DNA of 32,835 bases from assembly GCA_020851235.1 (NCBI GenBank), contig JADZDD010000040.1, positions 1 to 32,835 of the forward strand, given 5' to 3'. Numbering within the stretch: the first letter of the stretch is position 1; every line of letters starts with the position of its first letter. The translations under genes were made by a program, and so were the position numbers. The DNA is from Burkholderiales bacterium. Its GTDB lineage: Bacteria; Pseudomonadota; Gammaproteobacteria; Burkholderiales; Casimicrobiaceae. The notes under the pieces were generated by a model. It saw only the letters and a list, made by a program, of their open reading frames with translations. It did not search any database and was not told where the DNA came from. Shown here piece after piece: positions 8,577 through 17,194 of this stretch.

Positions 8577-8900
8577 ATGTCGATCATCCGCACGTGGTGC
8601 GAGCTCAAGCTCTGGCACGTCCAGTTCAACGTGCTCAACCGGCAGACGCTGCTCGCCGCGCAGAAGAACCCGGAGAAGTACCGCAACCTCGTCGTGCTCG
8701 AGTTCATCCGGCCGTACCGCAACGTCGTCGGGTTCGAGCTCCTGCCCTACCACCGCTTCGGAGTGGGCAAGTACGACATCCTCGGCCGCGTCTACGGTTT
8801 GCGCGATTTCCCGGTCCCGGACGCCGCGTCGCTCGCGCGGCTGCGCGCGGTCATCGGCGAGGCGTTCGCGCTCCGCGCCGCGGCCGTCGCGCCCTCGTGA
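8577..8900 (+). pseudogene. in-frame hybrid remnant: glycyl-radical enzyme C-terminus joined to its activase C-terminus
   Basis: The 107-residue open frame has two unrelated halves. Residues about 12-40 ([20 protein letters not shown], then PEKYRNLVV) match the segment that precedes the glycyl-radical loop in pyruvate-formate-lyase-like enzymes, where RVAGYSxxF should follow. Instead residues about 42-100 ([20 protein letters not shown], then [11 protein letters not shown]) match the end of radical-SAM glycyl-radical-enzyme activases. In living systems the two proteins are encoded side by side, so one deletion taking out the radical loop and nearly all of the activase, including the CxxxCxxC cluster motif, would create this joint. 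It cannot have either activity. Which glycyl-radical enzyme it was cannot be told. Confidence 0.75.
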
Positions 8901-8930
8901 TGCGCACCTGGTGTGCGCTTTCCCGGCCAG

Positions 8931-9203
8931 CGATCAAAGCAGCCCCAGGAGGCGTGCGCGCGATCAATTTGTTGGGCAGATTGGCGTTGAGCAGGCCAGG
9001 ATCTCGGCTTCCTTCGGCGTGAGCAGCCCACCGTGACCGGCGGTTCCACGAAGCACTCGCGGCGGCGCCGGGGCAGGCTTGTCGCAGGTGGCCGAGTCCG
9101 ACCAGGAGCCATCCAAGGCCGAAGCCGATGCGGGGCGACCCATCCTCGGCCACGCCCTTCACATCGGCCTGGATGCGGCGCACCCCCTGGTACTTGCCAC
9201 GGC
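8931..9203 (-). pseudogene. deletion-riddled second copy of the LuxR/MalT-type regulator
   Basis: Two blocks resemble the intact regulator at 9610-12243, same strand and same order. Block 1 (about 9065-9203) corresponds to about 10600-10740 and encodes MRRIQADVKGVAEDGS and WLLVGLGHL. Block 2 (about 8931-9035) corresponds to the 3' end and encodes LNANLPNKLIART plus the final bases; a stretch of about 100 bases coding the DNA-recognition helix is missing inside it. Between the blocks most of the gene is gone. This looks like an old paralog or duplicate reduced by several internal deletions. Homology was judged by eye from the nucleotide match; identity is clearly below 100 percent, so it is not a recent tandem copy. 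Confidence 0.75.
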
Positions 9204-9205
9204 CG

Positions 9206-9410
9206 GGACAAGAGCGACGACTGCGCTACTGCGCCCGCCCACCGTTCGCCTTGGAGCGACTGCACCGACGCGATGCCGAGCACCTTCGCTACGAGGCCAG
9301 CGAAGCCGGCCCCGGCGGGTGTGGCGCGCAGATCCTCACCCCGCTGCAACTCATCGACTGCCTCGCCGCTTGGGCGCCCCGCCGCGTCCCTCGCCTTCAT
9401 CACCGGCCCG
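9206..9410 (+). pseudogene. IS91-family transposase fragment
   Basis: The plus-strand frame reads RRLRYCARPPFALERL, LRYEASEAG and ILTPLQLIDCLAAW, the pattern of the C-terminal third of IS91-type (Y2, rolling-circle) transposases: a YxxRPPxAxERL block, then LTPLxLIxRLAALxP. The catalytic tyrosine region, zinc-binding domain and both ends are missing and there is no start codon context, so it is a dead fragment. It directly abuts the regulator remnant at 9203. The same transposase type is represented by the two ends at 29843 and 32601, so this element family has been active in the region. Confidence 0.65.
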
Positions 9411-9609
9411 CACCACCGTGCGCGACATCCTCATCGCCCTCAGTGAGCCTCGTTGTGGATCGCGGCATCGAAGGCGCCGAGTAGATTGCCAAACTGAAGC
9501 GCCGAGCTGCGCGGCATGGACGTTCGACCGAAGCGTCGCTCGCCCCGCGCGTTCCGTGTGCGACCCCGGTTCCGCGTCCTCCGTGCGGGACGACGTCAGC
9601 GACCCGCGC

Positions 9610-12243
9610 TCACAGCAGCCCCAGCAGACGGGCCCGGTCGACGGCATGCCGCCGCGAGGCGGCATTCAGCTTGGAGAAGAGGTTCTTCAGGTGCCATTTC
9701 ACCGTGTCGCCGCTGATATCGAGCGTGCGCGCGATGAGCTTGTTCGGCAGGTTGGCGCTGAGCAGGCCGAGGATCTCGGCTTCTTTCGGCGTGAGCAGTC
9801 CGCCCGGTCCGGCGGTGCCGCTGGGTGCGGCCGGTGGCGGCGGTGATGCGACCCGGTCGCCGGACTCCCCGGTGCCATGCAGAAGTCTCGATGCGCGCGG
9901 GTGCGCGTCGCCGATCACGCGTGCCAGTCCGTTGAGCGCCGCGAGGCCCGACGCCTCCTTGAGCAGCGCCAGCGCCCCGTGGTGGCCTTGCGCATCGGCG
10001 GCCACCGCGCGCAACGTCATGATCAGGATGCGCTCGCGATCGCGCTGCAATCGAGTGGCGAAGGTCTCGGCCTTCTTCAGTGCCGGCTCGGCGGCGGCGG
10101 GATCGAAGGCGGCGAGGGCACGGTAAGCACGCGCGAGCGCGACGGCAAGCTCGTAGTGCGGCAGCAAGAGGGCATGGTCCTGGCGCTTGAAGGTCGGTCG
10201 CATCGCTTCGAGCTGACGCAGCGCCTCGGCGGCCGTTTCCGGCCGGTCGGCGCGGGCATGGATGCGGATTTCGTCGGCGAGACTCGCCGCCGTAAGGCGC
10301 GGCATGGAGCGCGCTTGCGCACATGCCCGCAGGTTCTCGAGCGCCGCGAGTGCCTGTCGCTCGTCGCCGCGAACCAGCGCGACCCGCGCCACCGTCCGGT
10401 ACGCATGCAGGATCGCGTCGGGCATCGAGGTTCGTTCGATGACGTCGAGGCGGTCGGCAAGGAGTTCCTCGGCGCTGTGGACCTGGTCGCGCTCGTAGGC
10501 GGCCGCAGCCAGCACGGCCGCGTACATCGCCGCCAACGCGCCACGGCGCCCCGAGTACTGTTCGGCGTCGATCAGCGGCTGATGCAGCGCGGCGTCCGCC
10601 CGATAGACGTTGCCCTGCTGCAGATGGCCGAGTCCCACCAGGAGTCGCCCGATGCCGAAGGCGATGCGGGTCGACCCATCCTCGGCGACGCCGTTCACGT
10701 TCGCCTGGATGCGGCGCACCTCGTGATGGTCGCCACGGTACAGCGCCATCGCGGAGAGAATGTTGGCGTGGGCGACGTGGTCCAGGGGATCGTGGTCCGT
10801 CGTCGGTGCCGCCATCCAGTCCTTCATCAGCGCGGGCAGCAGTCCGGGCCGGTCGTTGAACACGGCTCCGGTGGCGGCCACCAGCGTGGCGCGGAAGCGC
10901 TGGTTCGCATCGAGGGAGGAATCCTCCAGCACGCGCTCCGCAATCTGCTGCCCCTCGGCGGCACGATCGCCGATCGTCAGCGCCCACGCTGCCATCAACT
11001 GCCACGACACGTTCTGCTGGAGCGCTTGCGGTGGAACCCGATCGATCCACTCGCGGGCTTCGGCGATGCGGCCGGCGCGCCCGAGATCCCACAGGCCGCG
11101 CAAGGCGAACGATTGCGCCAGGGCGGGATCGCCGGCACGCAACGCGTGGTGGCCGGCCTCCGCAAAGCGGTCGTGTTCGGCAAACCACGCACTTGCCCGC
11201 CGGTGCAAGTCGTGCTGCTCGGCCTGTGGCAAGCGCTCGAACCGTGCGAGCAGGAAATCGCGTGCCAGCGGGTGCATGCGGATCCACGAGTGCCGTTCGG
11301 TGGCAATGAGGATCGGGGTTTCCGCCGTCAACCGGACGATGAAATCGGCGGCCCGCGCGCATCCCGTCACGGCGCCACAGGTCTGTGGTTCGATGATCTC
11401 GAAGATGGCGATCTGCGTGAGGAACTGCGCCAGCTCCGGCGGGAGGCGATCCAGCAGTGATTCGAGGAAGTAGCGCTCGATCGCGCCGCCGCGGGCCGAT
11501 ATCGACATCACCGCGACGTGCAGGTCGGGCTCGCGCTCGATGGCCGCCGCCGCGAGTTGCAGGCCGATCGGCCAGCCGCCGGTGATCTCGTGCAGCCGGA
11601 CCCTGTCGTCCATCGACAGGCCCGTGCCGAAACGCTGGGTGAGGATCGCCACGGCCTCGTCCTGTTGCAGGCGCAGATCCTTCGTGGTCAGCGTCATCAG
11701 CGCATCGTGCGCGAGCAGATCGGTCGTGGCGATCGGCAGCGGCGCGCGTGACGCGATTACGATCTGCAGGTTCGACGGCGCGTTCAGCAGCAGGTAGGCA
11801 AGTGCGCTCTCGGTCGTGGCCGGCGGCAAGCGTTCGGCGTCGTCGAGCATCAGGACCGTCGGCGTCGCGAGTTCAGCGATCGCCGACAGCAGGCTCGTCA
11901 GGGCGTCGAGTTCGCTTCCGGGGCGGCTCGCCGATTGGGCCGCGAGCGTATCGAAGACGCTGCGGCCACTTGCCATGCGCAGGGTCTGCAGCAACGCCTG
12001 CGTCAGGCGCGGCGGATCGTCCTTGGCATCGAGAACGAGCCAGCCCACGAGGGCGCCCTGTCCCAGCCACAGGCGGCGCCATTGCAGCAGCAGCGTGGTC
12101 TTCCCGAAGCCGCCCGGTGCTTCGACCAGAACCACGGCATGCTCACGAGCCGCCTCCCATAGCTTGCGCAGGCGGGGCGGCAACAAGGCCGCCTTTGGCA
12201 TCCTGGGCGGCGTGCATTTCAGGGACAGTGCGGGATCGGCCAT
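9610..12243 (-). CDS. ATP-dependent LuxR-family regulator (MalT/AlkS-like, STAND ATPase)
   Basis: An 877-residue cytoplasmic transcription regulator. N-terminal NTPase: Walker A in EAPGGFGKTT (residues 41-50), Walker B TVLMLDDAE (about 150), sensor-like VIASRAPLP. A long helical TPR/SUPR-type middle (about 340-800) should bind an inducer, and the C-terminal LuxR helix-turn-helix (LTPKEAEILGLLSANLPNKL, then DTVKWHLKNLFSKL) binds DNA. Size and layout match MalT and AlkS. It is divergent from an AlkK-type acyl-CoA ligase across a 208-base gap, so control of that gene and the following catabolic genes is likely. The ATG at 12243 has only a weak ribosome site. A decayed copy of the same gene lies downstream at 8931-9203. 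Confidence 0.92.
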   Translation of the reverse strand: MADPALSLKCTPPRMPKAALLPPRLRKLWEAAREHAVVLVEAPGGFGKTTLLLQWRRLWLGQGALVGWLVLDAKDDPPRLTQALLQTLRMASGRSVFDTLAAQSASRPGSELDALTSLLSAIAELATPTVLMLDDAERLPPATTESALAYLLLNAPSNLQIVIASRAPLPIATTDLLAHDALMTLTTKDLRLQQDEAVAILTQRFGTGLSMDDRVRLHEITGGWPIGLQLAAAAIEREPDLHVAVMSISARGGAIERYFLESLLDRLPPELAQFLTQIAIFEIIEPQTCGAVTGCARAADFIVRLTAETPILIATERHSWIRMHPLARDFLLARFERLPQAEQHDLHRRASAWFAEHDRFAEAGHHALRAGDPALAQSFALRGLWDLGRAGRIAEAREWIDRVPPQALQQNVSWQLMAAWALTIGDRAAEGQQIAERVLEDSSLDANQRFRATLVAATGAVFNDRPGLLPALMKDWMAAPTTDHDPLDHVAHANILSAMALYRGDHHEVRRIQANVNGVAEDGSTRIAFGIGRLLVGLGHLQQGNVYRADAALHQPLIDAEQYSGRRGALAAMYAAVLAAAAYERDQVHSAEELLADRLDVIERTSMPDAILHAYRTVARVALVRGDERQALAALENLRACAQARSMPRLTAASLADEIRIHARADRPETAAEALRQLEAMRPTFKRQDHALLLPHYELAVALARAYRALAAFDPAAAEPALKKAETFATRLQRDRERILIMTLRAVAADAQGHHGALALLKEASGLAALNGLARVIGDAHPRASRLLHGTGESGDRVASPPPPAAPSGTAGPGGLLTPKEAEILGLLSANLPNKLIARTLDISGDTVKWHLKNLFSKLNAASRRHAVDRARLLGLL

Positions 12244-12451
12244 TGCAGAAGCGGTGCGAGCGGGCCGAGGGGGTCGGCCGTTGCCCCGGCGCCAAGCGTA
12301 ACCGATCTGCCCCCGAGCCGGGCCACGCCGGCCGCCGCCCGTTGCCGCGCCCGACGGTCGGGGTCGGCGCCCCCTCGACCTACCTTTCTCGGGTGGTGCC
12401 GCACGCGGGCCGCGTCGATAGTGTGCTGCCGTAAATGAAGTGGAGTCCGCA

Positions 12452-14089
12452 ATGAAGGCACTGATGCAGGACCGGCCGCTGTTGATCTCGTCGCTGATCG
12501 AGCACGCCCGGCATTGTCATCCTGGCGCCGAGATCGTCTCGCGCACCGCCGAAGGACCCATGCACCGCTGCACCTACAGCGACGTGCACCGGCGATCGAA
12601 GCAATTGGCCAAGGCGCTGCAGGTGCTTGGCGTCAGGAACGGCGATCGCGTCGCCACGCTGGCCTGGAATGGATACCGGCACCTCGAGTTGTACTACGGT
12701 GTCTCCGGCATGGGCGCGGTGCTGCACACGATCAATCCGCGCTTGTACCCGGAACAGATCGTCTACATCGCCAATCACGCCGAGGATGCCTATCTCTTCT
12801 TCGATATCGGCTTCGCAGCGCTCGTCGAAAGGCTCGCGCCCGCGCTGACGTCGGTCAGGGGATTCGTGGCGATGACCGACCGCGCGCACATGCCGGCGCT
12901 CGCGCTGCCCAGCCTGCTGTGCTACGAGGACCTCGTCGGTGCGCAGGACAGCCATTACGAATGGCCGTTGCTCGACGAGAATACGGCGTCCTCGCTGTGC
13001 TACACCTCGGGCACCACCGGCAACCCGAAAGGCGTTCTGTATTCGCATCGCTCCACCGTGCTGCATTCGTACGCCGCCTGCGCCGCCGACGGACTCGCGG
13101 TGTCCGCAGCCGAGTCGGCGTTGCTGGTGGTGCCGATGTTCCATGTCAACGCCTGGGGCATGCCTTACGCCGGTGCGATGTGCGGCGCGAAACTCGTCAT
13201 GCCGGGCCCGGCGCTCGACGGCAAGAGTATCTACGAGCTGATGCGCACCGAGGGCGTGACGCTCGCGCTCGGGGTGCCAACCGTATGGCTGACGCTGTTC
13301 AACCACGTCGATACCGCCGGACTCGATCCGAAGAAGGACCTGAAGCTCGATCGCGTGGTGATCGGCGGCTCGGCGGCGCCACGGGCGATGTGCGCAAGAT
13401 TCGAGAGCGAGTTCGGCGCGCGCGCCGTGCACGCCTGGGGCATGACCGAGATGTCGCCGCTGGGGACCGTGTGCAACTTCCTGCCCAAGCACGCCGGGAT
13501 GACGACGGACGAGCGGCTCGATGTGCTGGCGAGGCAAGGGCGGCCGGTGTTTGGCGTAGAGATGAGGATCACCGACGACGAGGGCCGCGACCTGCCGCGC
13601 GACGGCAAGGCGGCCGGCCACCTCATGGTGCGCGGGCCGTGGATCACCGCCGGCTATTTCAAGGGCGAAGGCGGTCAGATCCTCGACGCCGACGGCTACT
13701 TCGACACGGGTGACGTGGCGACCATCGACGCCGACGGCTACATGCAGATCACCGATCGGGCGAAGGACGTGATCAAGTCCGGCGGCGAGTGGATCTCGTC
13801 GATCGAGATCGAGAATGCGGCCGTCGGACACCCGGCGGTGGCGGAGGCGGCGGTGATCGGTGTGGCGCACCCGAAGTGGCAGGAGCGGCCGCTGCTGATC
13901 GTCCTCAAGAAGCCGGGGAAACAGGCGAGCCGCGATGAGTTGCTCGCGTTCCTCGATGGCAAGATCGCGAAGTGGTGCATCCCCGACGATGTGGCGTTCG
14001 TCGACGAACTGCCGCACACCGCCACGGGCAAGCTGCAAAAGCTCAAGCTGCGCGAGATGTTCAAGGATTACCGCACGCGCTCGACGTAG
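12452..14089 (+). CDS. alkK: medium/long-chain fatty acyl-CoA ligase, AlkK type
   Basis: A 545-residue adenylate-forming acyl-CoA ligase. Motifs: [11 protein letters not shown] (184-194), [32 protein letters not shown], the hinge [15 protein letters not shown] and the C-terminal lysine in [13 protein letters not shown]. The stretch [20 protein letters not shown] followed by STVLHS and [10 protein letters not shown] is the signature of the AlkK-like medium-chain branch used in alkane and fatty-acid catabolism. A GTG at 12440 is in frame, but ATG at 12452 with GTGGAG six bases upstream is preferred. It is divergent from a MalT/AlkS-like regulator, recalling the alkS-alkK association, although no alkane hydroxylase gene is in the window. 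Enzyme class is certain; chain-length preference is inferred. Confidence 0.9.
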   Translation: MKALMQDRPLLISSLIEHARHCHPGAEIVSRTAEGPMHRCTYSDVHRRSKQLAKALQVLGVRNGDRVATLAWNGYRHLELYYGVSGMGAVLHTINPRLYPEQIVYIANHAEDAYLFFDIGFAALVERLAPALTSVRGFVAMTDRAHMPALALPSLLCYEDLVGAQDSHYEWPLLDENTASSLCYTSGTTGNPKGVLYSHRSTVLHSYAACAADGLAVSAAESALLVVPMFHVNAWGMPYAGAMCGAKLVMPGPALDGKSIYELMRTEGVTLALGVPTVWLTLFNHVDTAGLDPKKDLKLDRVVIGGSAAPRAMCARFESEFGARAVHAWGMTEMSPLGTVCNFLPKHAGMTTDERLDVLARQGRPVFGVEMRITDDEGRDLPRDGKAAGHLMVRGPWITAGYFKGEGGQILDADGYFDTGDVATIDADGYMQITDRAKDVIKSGGEWISSIEIENAAVGHPAVAEAAVIGVAHPKWQERPLLIVLKKPGKQASRDELLAFLDGKIAKWCIPDDVAFVDELPHTATGKLQKLKLREMFKDYRTRST

Positions 14090-14273
14090 GGGCCGTGCGC
14101 CGAACCTGCGCCGACGATCGCTCCGACGGAACACGTTGTACCCCTGCCGCGGTGAAGAATGCCCGCGCGATGCGAGCGGCGGCGTGTGCGATGGCACGCA
14201 TCCGCATCGGGTATGCGCTCCGACGGCAGGCCCGCTTCGTGCCGGCCACGCTGCCGTGACGAAAGGTCACCTC

Positions 14274-15380
14274 ATGCCAAACGTTCCCGTGCTCCTCGGC
14301 GCGCAGTGCTCCCGCTATAGCGCGCGCGTACGCAGCTATCTCATCAAGAAGGGCATTGCCCACGTCGAGCGCGTGCCGACGGCGTGGACCTTCCAGGTGA
14401 CGATCGCCCGACGCTTCGGCGATCCCGCGGTTCCGGTGCTGATCACGCCGGAGGGCGAGTGGATCGCCGACAGCGAGACGATCCTCGATGCGCTGGAGAC
14501 GCGCCATCCGGGGGACCCGATCCACCCGCCCGACCCGGTGCAGGCGTTCTTCGCCGCGCTCGCCAGCGTGTGGGCGAGCGAGTTCTGGCTCCCGGTCGAC
14601 CTCGCGACGCGCTGGCTCGATCGCAGCGAGTATCCGTGGTGGTACGAGGAACTCGGCGGCGCGATGTTGCCCGGCTTTCCCAAGGCGCTACAGAACGCGA
14701 TGGCGGCAAAGGTCGCGCGCCTGATCCAGTCGCATCTGCCGCGGGTCGGCGCCACGCACGAGACAGCGCCGCTGATCTGGCGCTGGGCGAGCCGGATGAT
14801 GGACGCGCTCGATGCGCACTTCGCGCAGCATCCGTACCTGCTGGGCGATCGGGCGACCCGCTTCGATTTTGGCCTCATGTGCCCCTTGTACGGACACATC
14901 GCGCGCGATCCGTGGTCACGCGATGAGTTCCTGCTGCCGCGCCCCCACCTGCATGCCTGGGTCTGGCGCATGAGCCAGCCGTATCTCACCAGGGAGGCGC
15001 CGCCCTTCGCGGCGATCGGAGCACCCGTTCCTGCGACGCTGCAGCCGGTCGTGCGCAGCATCTTCGACGAGTTCGTCCCGTACGTCGAAGGGACCCTCGC
15101 CGAACTCGGGCGTGCAACGCCGCCGCCGCGCAAAGGTGCGCGGATCGACCGCTTTCTCGGCCCGGTCAGCTATCCCTTCGCCGGCCAGACGCACGCGCGG
15201 CCAGCGGTGCCGTTCACGCTCTGGCTGGTTCAGCGGGCGCTCGACCTGCTCGAGTCGATGCCTGCGGACGACGCCGAACGCGTCCGCCGGTGGGTGCGCG
15301 AGTCCGGCGGTGCGAGGCTCCTCGAGCTCGCCATCCCACGGTTGGAAGTGGCCGGACTGACGGTCCGCTTCGCGCCCTGA
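14274..15380 (+). CDS. glutathione S-transferase family protein, paralog 1
   Basis: A 368-residue protein: an N-terminal thioredoxin-like domain (VPVLLGAQCSRYSARVRSYL, then VPVLITPEGEWIADSETILD, the cis-proline and SNAIL-like region of GSTs) and a helical C-terminal domain with HPYLLGDRATRFDFGLMCPL, the GST N-capping/second-domain motif. The roughly 100-residue C-terminal extension (RSIFDEFVPYVEGTLAELGR, SYPFAGQTHARPAVPF) is longer than usual and is shared with the paralog at 18254-19384. ATG at 14274 follows GAAAGG. Its reaction is unknown; GSTs in catabolic islands often do isomerisation, thiolysis or ether cleavage. Cotranscription with the AlkK-type gene is possible but the 184-base gap leaves room for its own promoter. 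Confidence 0.85.
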   Translation: MPNVPVLLGAQCSRYSARVRSYLIKKGIAHVERVPTAWTFQVTIARRFGDPAVPVLITPEGEWIADSETILDALETRHPGDPIHPPDPVQAFFAALASVWASEFWLPVDLATRWLDRSEYPWWYEELGGAMLPGFPKALQNAMAAKVARLIQSHLPRVGATHETAPLIWRWASRMMDALDAHFAQHPYLLGDRATRFDFGLMCPLYGHIARDPWSRDEFLLPRPHLHAWVWRMSQPYLTREAPPFAAIGAPVPATLQPVVRSIFDEFVPYVEGTLAELGRATPPPRKGARIDRFLGPVSYPFAGQTHARPAVPFTLWLVQRALDLLESMPADDAERVRRWVRESGGARLLELAIPRLEVAGLTVRFAP

Positions 15381-15553
15381 AGCGGGATTCCGATGCCTGC
15401 GCCGGGGGGCGCTCGCCCGTGGACGACCCGAGTGTCCCGGCGACGTGCGGTACAAACGGTTACCCGCTTGGGGTGGGGCGAGCCGAGGCGGCGATCACTA
15501 CGCTTCCCATCATGGTCGCCGCGGCGCGACGCCATTCATCGACAGGGGACACG

Positions 15554-15754
15554 ATGCGGTCACGACAGCGGTTCGGTGGGATCGTGGTGAGTCTTGCGGC
15601 GGTGCTCGCCGTCGGCGGGTTCGGCGGAGTCGAGCTTGCGAAACTGCGGGAGCAAGAACGCGCCGCACTCGAACGGGAGCAGCAGAGCCTCGCGCAGTTG
15701 CAGGCAAGCTTCCCACTGCGTGGCATCGCCGACGTATTTCCGTTCGGCCACTGA
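15554..15754 (+). CDS. small single-pass membrane protein, unknown function
   Basis: A 66-residue protein, not recognised. After a basic start (MRSRQRFGG) comes one hydrophobic helix (IVVSLAAVLAVGGFGGVELA), then a charged, probably coiled-coil helix (KLREQERAALEREQQSLAQL) and an aromatic tail (FPLRGIADVFPFGH). An AGGGGA sits 5 bases before the ATG, a strong site for so small a gene, which favours its being real. It lies between the GST and MaoC-like genes on the same strand, about 100 bases before the latter. A membrane-anchored small partner or stabiliser is possible; no family is claimed. Confidence 0.55.
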   Translation: MRSRQRFGGIVVSLAAVLAVGGFGGVELAKLREQERAALEREQQSLAQLQASFPLRGIADVFPFGH

Positions 15755-15851
15755 TCCTTGGCCTTGGCAGCGGCGTGACGAACTCCGTCGCGCCTGCAGT
15801 TGCGTGCCGCACGTGCGCGACCGTCGCCGCCCAATCCAGCCCGCGCTCCGG

Positions 15852-16328
15852 ATGCTCTACCACGAGGATTTCGAGATCGGCGCATCGCGCCATGCGGGTG
15901 GTTACGAACTGCGCGAGGACGAGATCATCGAGTTCGCGCGCCGCTGGGATCCGCAGCCCTGGCACGTCGACCGCGAGGCCGCGCTGCACTCGGCGATGCG
16001 CGGCATTACGGCATCGAGCGCGCACACCTACAGCATCGCGGCGCTCCTGGTTAACCGCATGGGGCCAGTGGCTGGCATCGCATCGCTGCGGCACGAGATC
16101 GAACTCCCGGCCCCGGCGCGTCCGGGCGACATCCTGGCGCTGACCATGACCTGTGTCGCCAAGCGCGTGTCGACCTCGAAGCCCGATCGCGGCCTGGTGA
16201 CCTTCGACTCGGAGATGACCACCCAGGCGGGTGTGGTCGTCATGAGGCTGCGCTCGCTGATGATGATCAGGACCCGTGCGCCACGGGTGGGCAACGACCC
16301 CGGGCGGCAACCCGGCCGAAGCGGGTAG
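15852..16328 (+). CDS. MaoC-like hot-dog domain protein
   Basis: A 158-residue protein with the pattern of MaoC-like dehydratases: YHEDFEIGASRHAGGYELRE at the start, then DEIIEFARRWDPQPWHVD, where the D/H pair of the hydratase active site is expected, and LPAPARPGDILALTMTC for the second strand group. Family members hydrate enoyl-CoA or dehydrate 3-hydroxyacyl-CoA, which would fit between the desaturation and thiolysis steps of the pathway genes nearby. No strong ribosome site precedes ATG 15852, and the upstream open frame lacks family-like sequence. The final 20 residues are unlike the family. No paired FabA-like domain is present, so it may work as a homodimer. Confidence 0.8.
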   Translation: MLYHEDFEIGASRHAGGYELREDEIIEFARRWDPQPWHVDREAALHSAMRGITASSAHTYSIAALLVNRMGPVAGIASLRHEIELPAPARPGDILALTMTCVAKRVSTSKPDRGLVTFDSEMTTQAGVVVMRLRSLMMIRTRAPRVGNDPGRQPGRSG

Positions 16329-16454
16329 GTGTGCCGGGATCGCGGCTCGGTAGCATTTCGACGGCGATGCCGAAAACGAACGGGACGAGGCCCGAACGCG
16401 CCCCACGGCGGCCCGTCCCCCGGCACCAGGGAAGACCCGCCAACAGGAGACGAC

Positions 16455-16490
16455 CTGAGCAAGGCCATTCCCCCGCTGGACCTGATCTGG
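16455..16490 (+). pseudogene. possible 5' remnant of a wax-ester synthase/DGAT-like gene
   Basis: An AGGAGA ribosome site at about 16446 is followed by CTG and codons for SKAIPPLDLIW. This resembles the N-terminus of WS/DGAT acyltransferases (PLDxxWL...), which would continue with a METPxxPxHVG block. Instead the sequence changes abruptly after Trp at 16490. The ATG appears replaced by CTG. Only 12 residues support this, so it is tentative. Confidence 0.3.
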
Positions 16491-16546
16491 CGTGATCGAG
16501 GAGGGCATGCCGCTGGGCGGGCGCTCGCGGCGCCGGGGCCGGCGCG

Positions 16547-16786
16547 TCACCTGAGTTCGAAGACCACCTGTCTCACGTTGCCGGTGAAGGCGTACGGCGC
16601 CTTTTTCTCGTAGTCCAGATCGACGACGCCTCCGTTGTCGCGGCCGATGTCCATCGCGGCATAGGTCGTGTAGAGCATCGCCACGGAATTCGGCATCGTG
16701 CCTTCGCCGATCTTCTGGTCGTTCGCCCACAGCGTCATCTTGCCGCCGGACCCCGGGACGGGCTCGTCGATGTCGAAGACCATCTT
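16547..16786 (-). pseudogene. arylsulfatase C-terminal fragment
   Basis: The minus-strand frame encodes VFDIDEPVPGSGGKMTLWAN, then DQKIGEGTMPNSVAM, AAMDIGRDNGGVVDLDY and FTGNVRQVVFELR, ending in TGA. This is the C-terminal subdomain seen in large bacterial arylsulfatases (GGKxTLWVNDQKVGEG, DxGxDxGSPVxxDY, FTGxIxxVxxxL). The sulfatase core, with the CxPSR formylglycine site, is absent: upstream of about 16786 the frame changes to unrelated sequence. The upstream ATG at 16897 begins a frame that overlaps the end of another open frame (ATGA), but neither piece is recognisable. It is a decayed gene end. Confidence 0.65.
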
Positions 16787-16857
16787 GAGAAGGAGGACGC
16801 CGACGAGTTCGATGAACGGTCTCGTGGTACCAGCCCTTGCGTTGAAGTGATTCACAG

Positions 16858-17194
16858 AGCCCAACCGACCTACCGCGCTGAATGGGGATGCTCTCATGCC
16901 CTCGCCAGGACGAACGCCGCCGCAACGCTTGCTTCCCGCACGTTCAGGATAGGGAGGTCGATCTGTCGACGTCGATCGGATTCCCGCAAGGCACGCGAGC
17001 CGCCAGGATCCCGGTCGGGCAGCGCACGACTTCCGGGACTCGCCCGTCCGGACATCGACCGCAGCGATCCGCGTGGTCGAGTCGCTCCCCAGCTCGCACG
17101 CACGCCGCGAGCCGTCATCGCCTGAGGGCCGGAGATCGCCGTCGAAGCGGACGCACCGCTGCGGCGACGACAGAATGCGAGCACGATGGCACCG
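16858..17194. other. unassigned region
   Basis: About 340 bases with open frames on both strands but no recognised domain. A minus-strand frame ends in the peptide QIDLPILNVREASVAAAFVL and its TGA overlaps the ATG at 16897, an operon-like junction. This may be a further gene-end remnant, but no family could be named. Confidence 0.3.
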
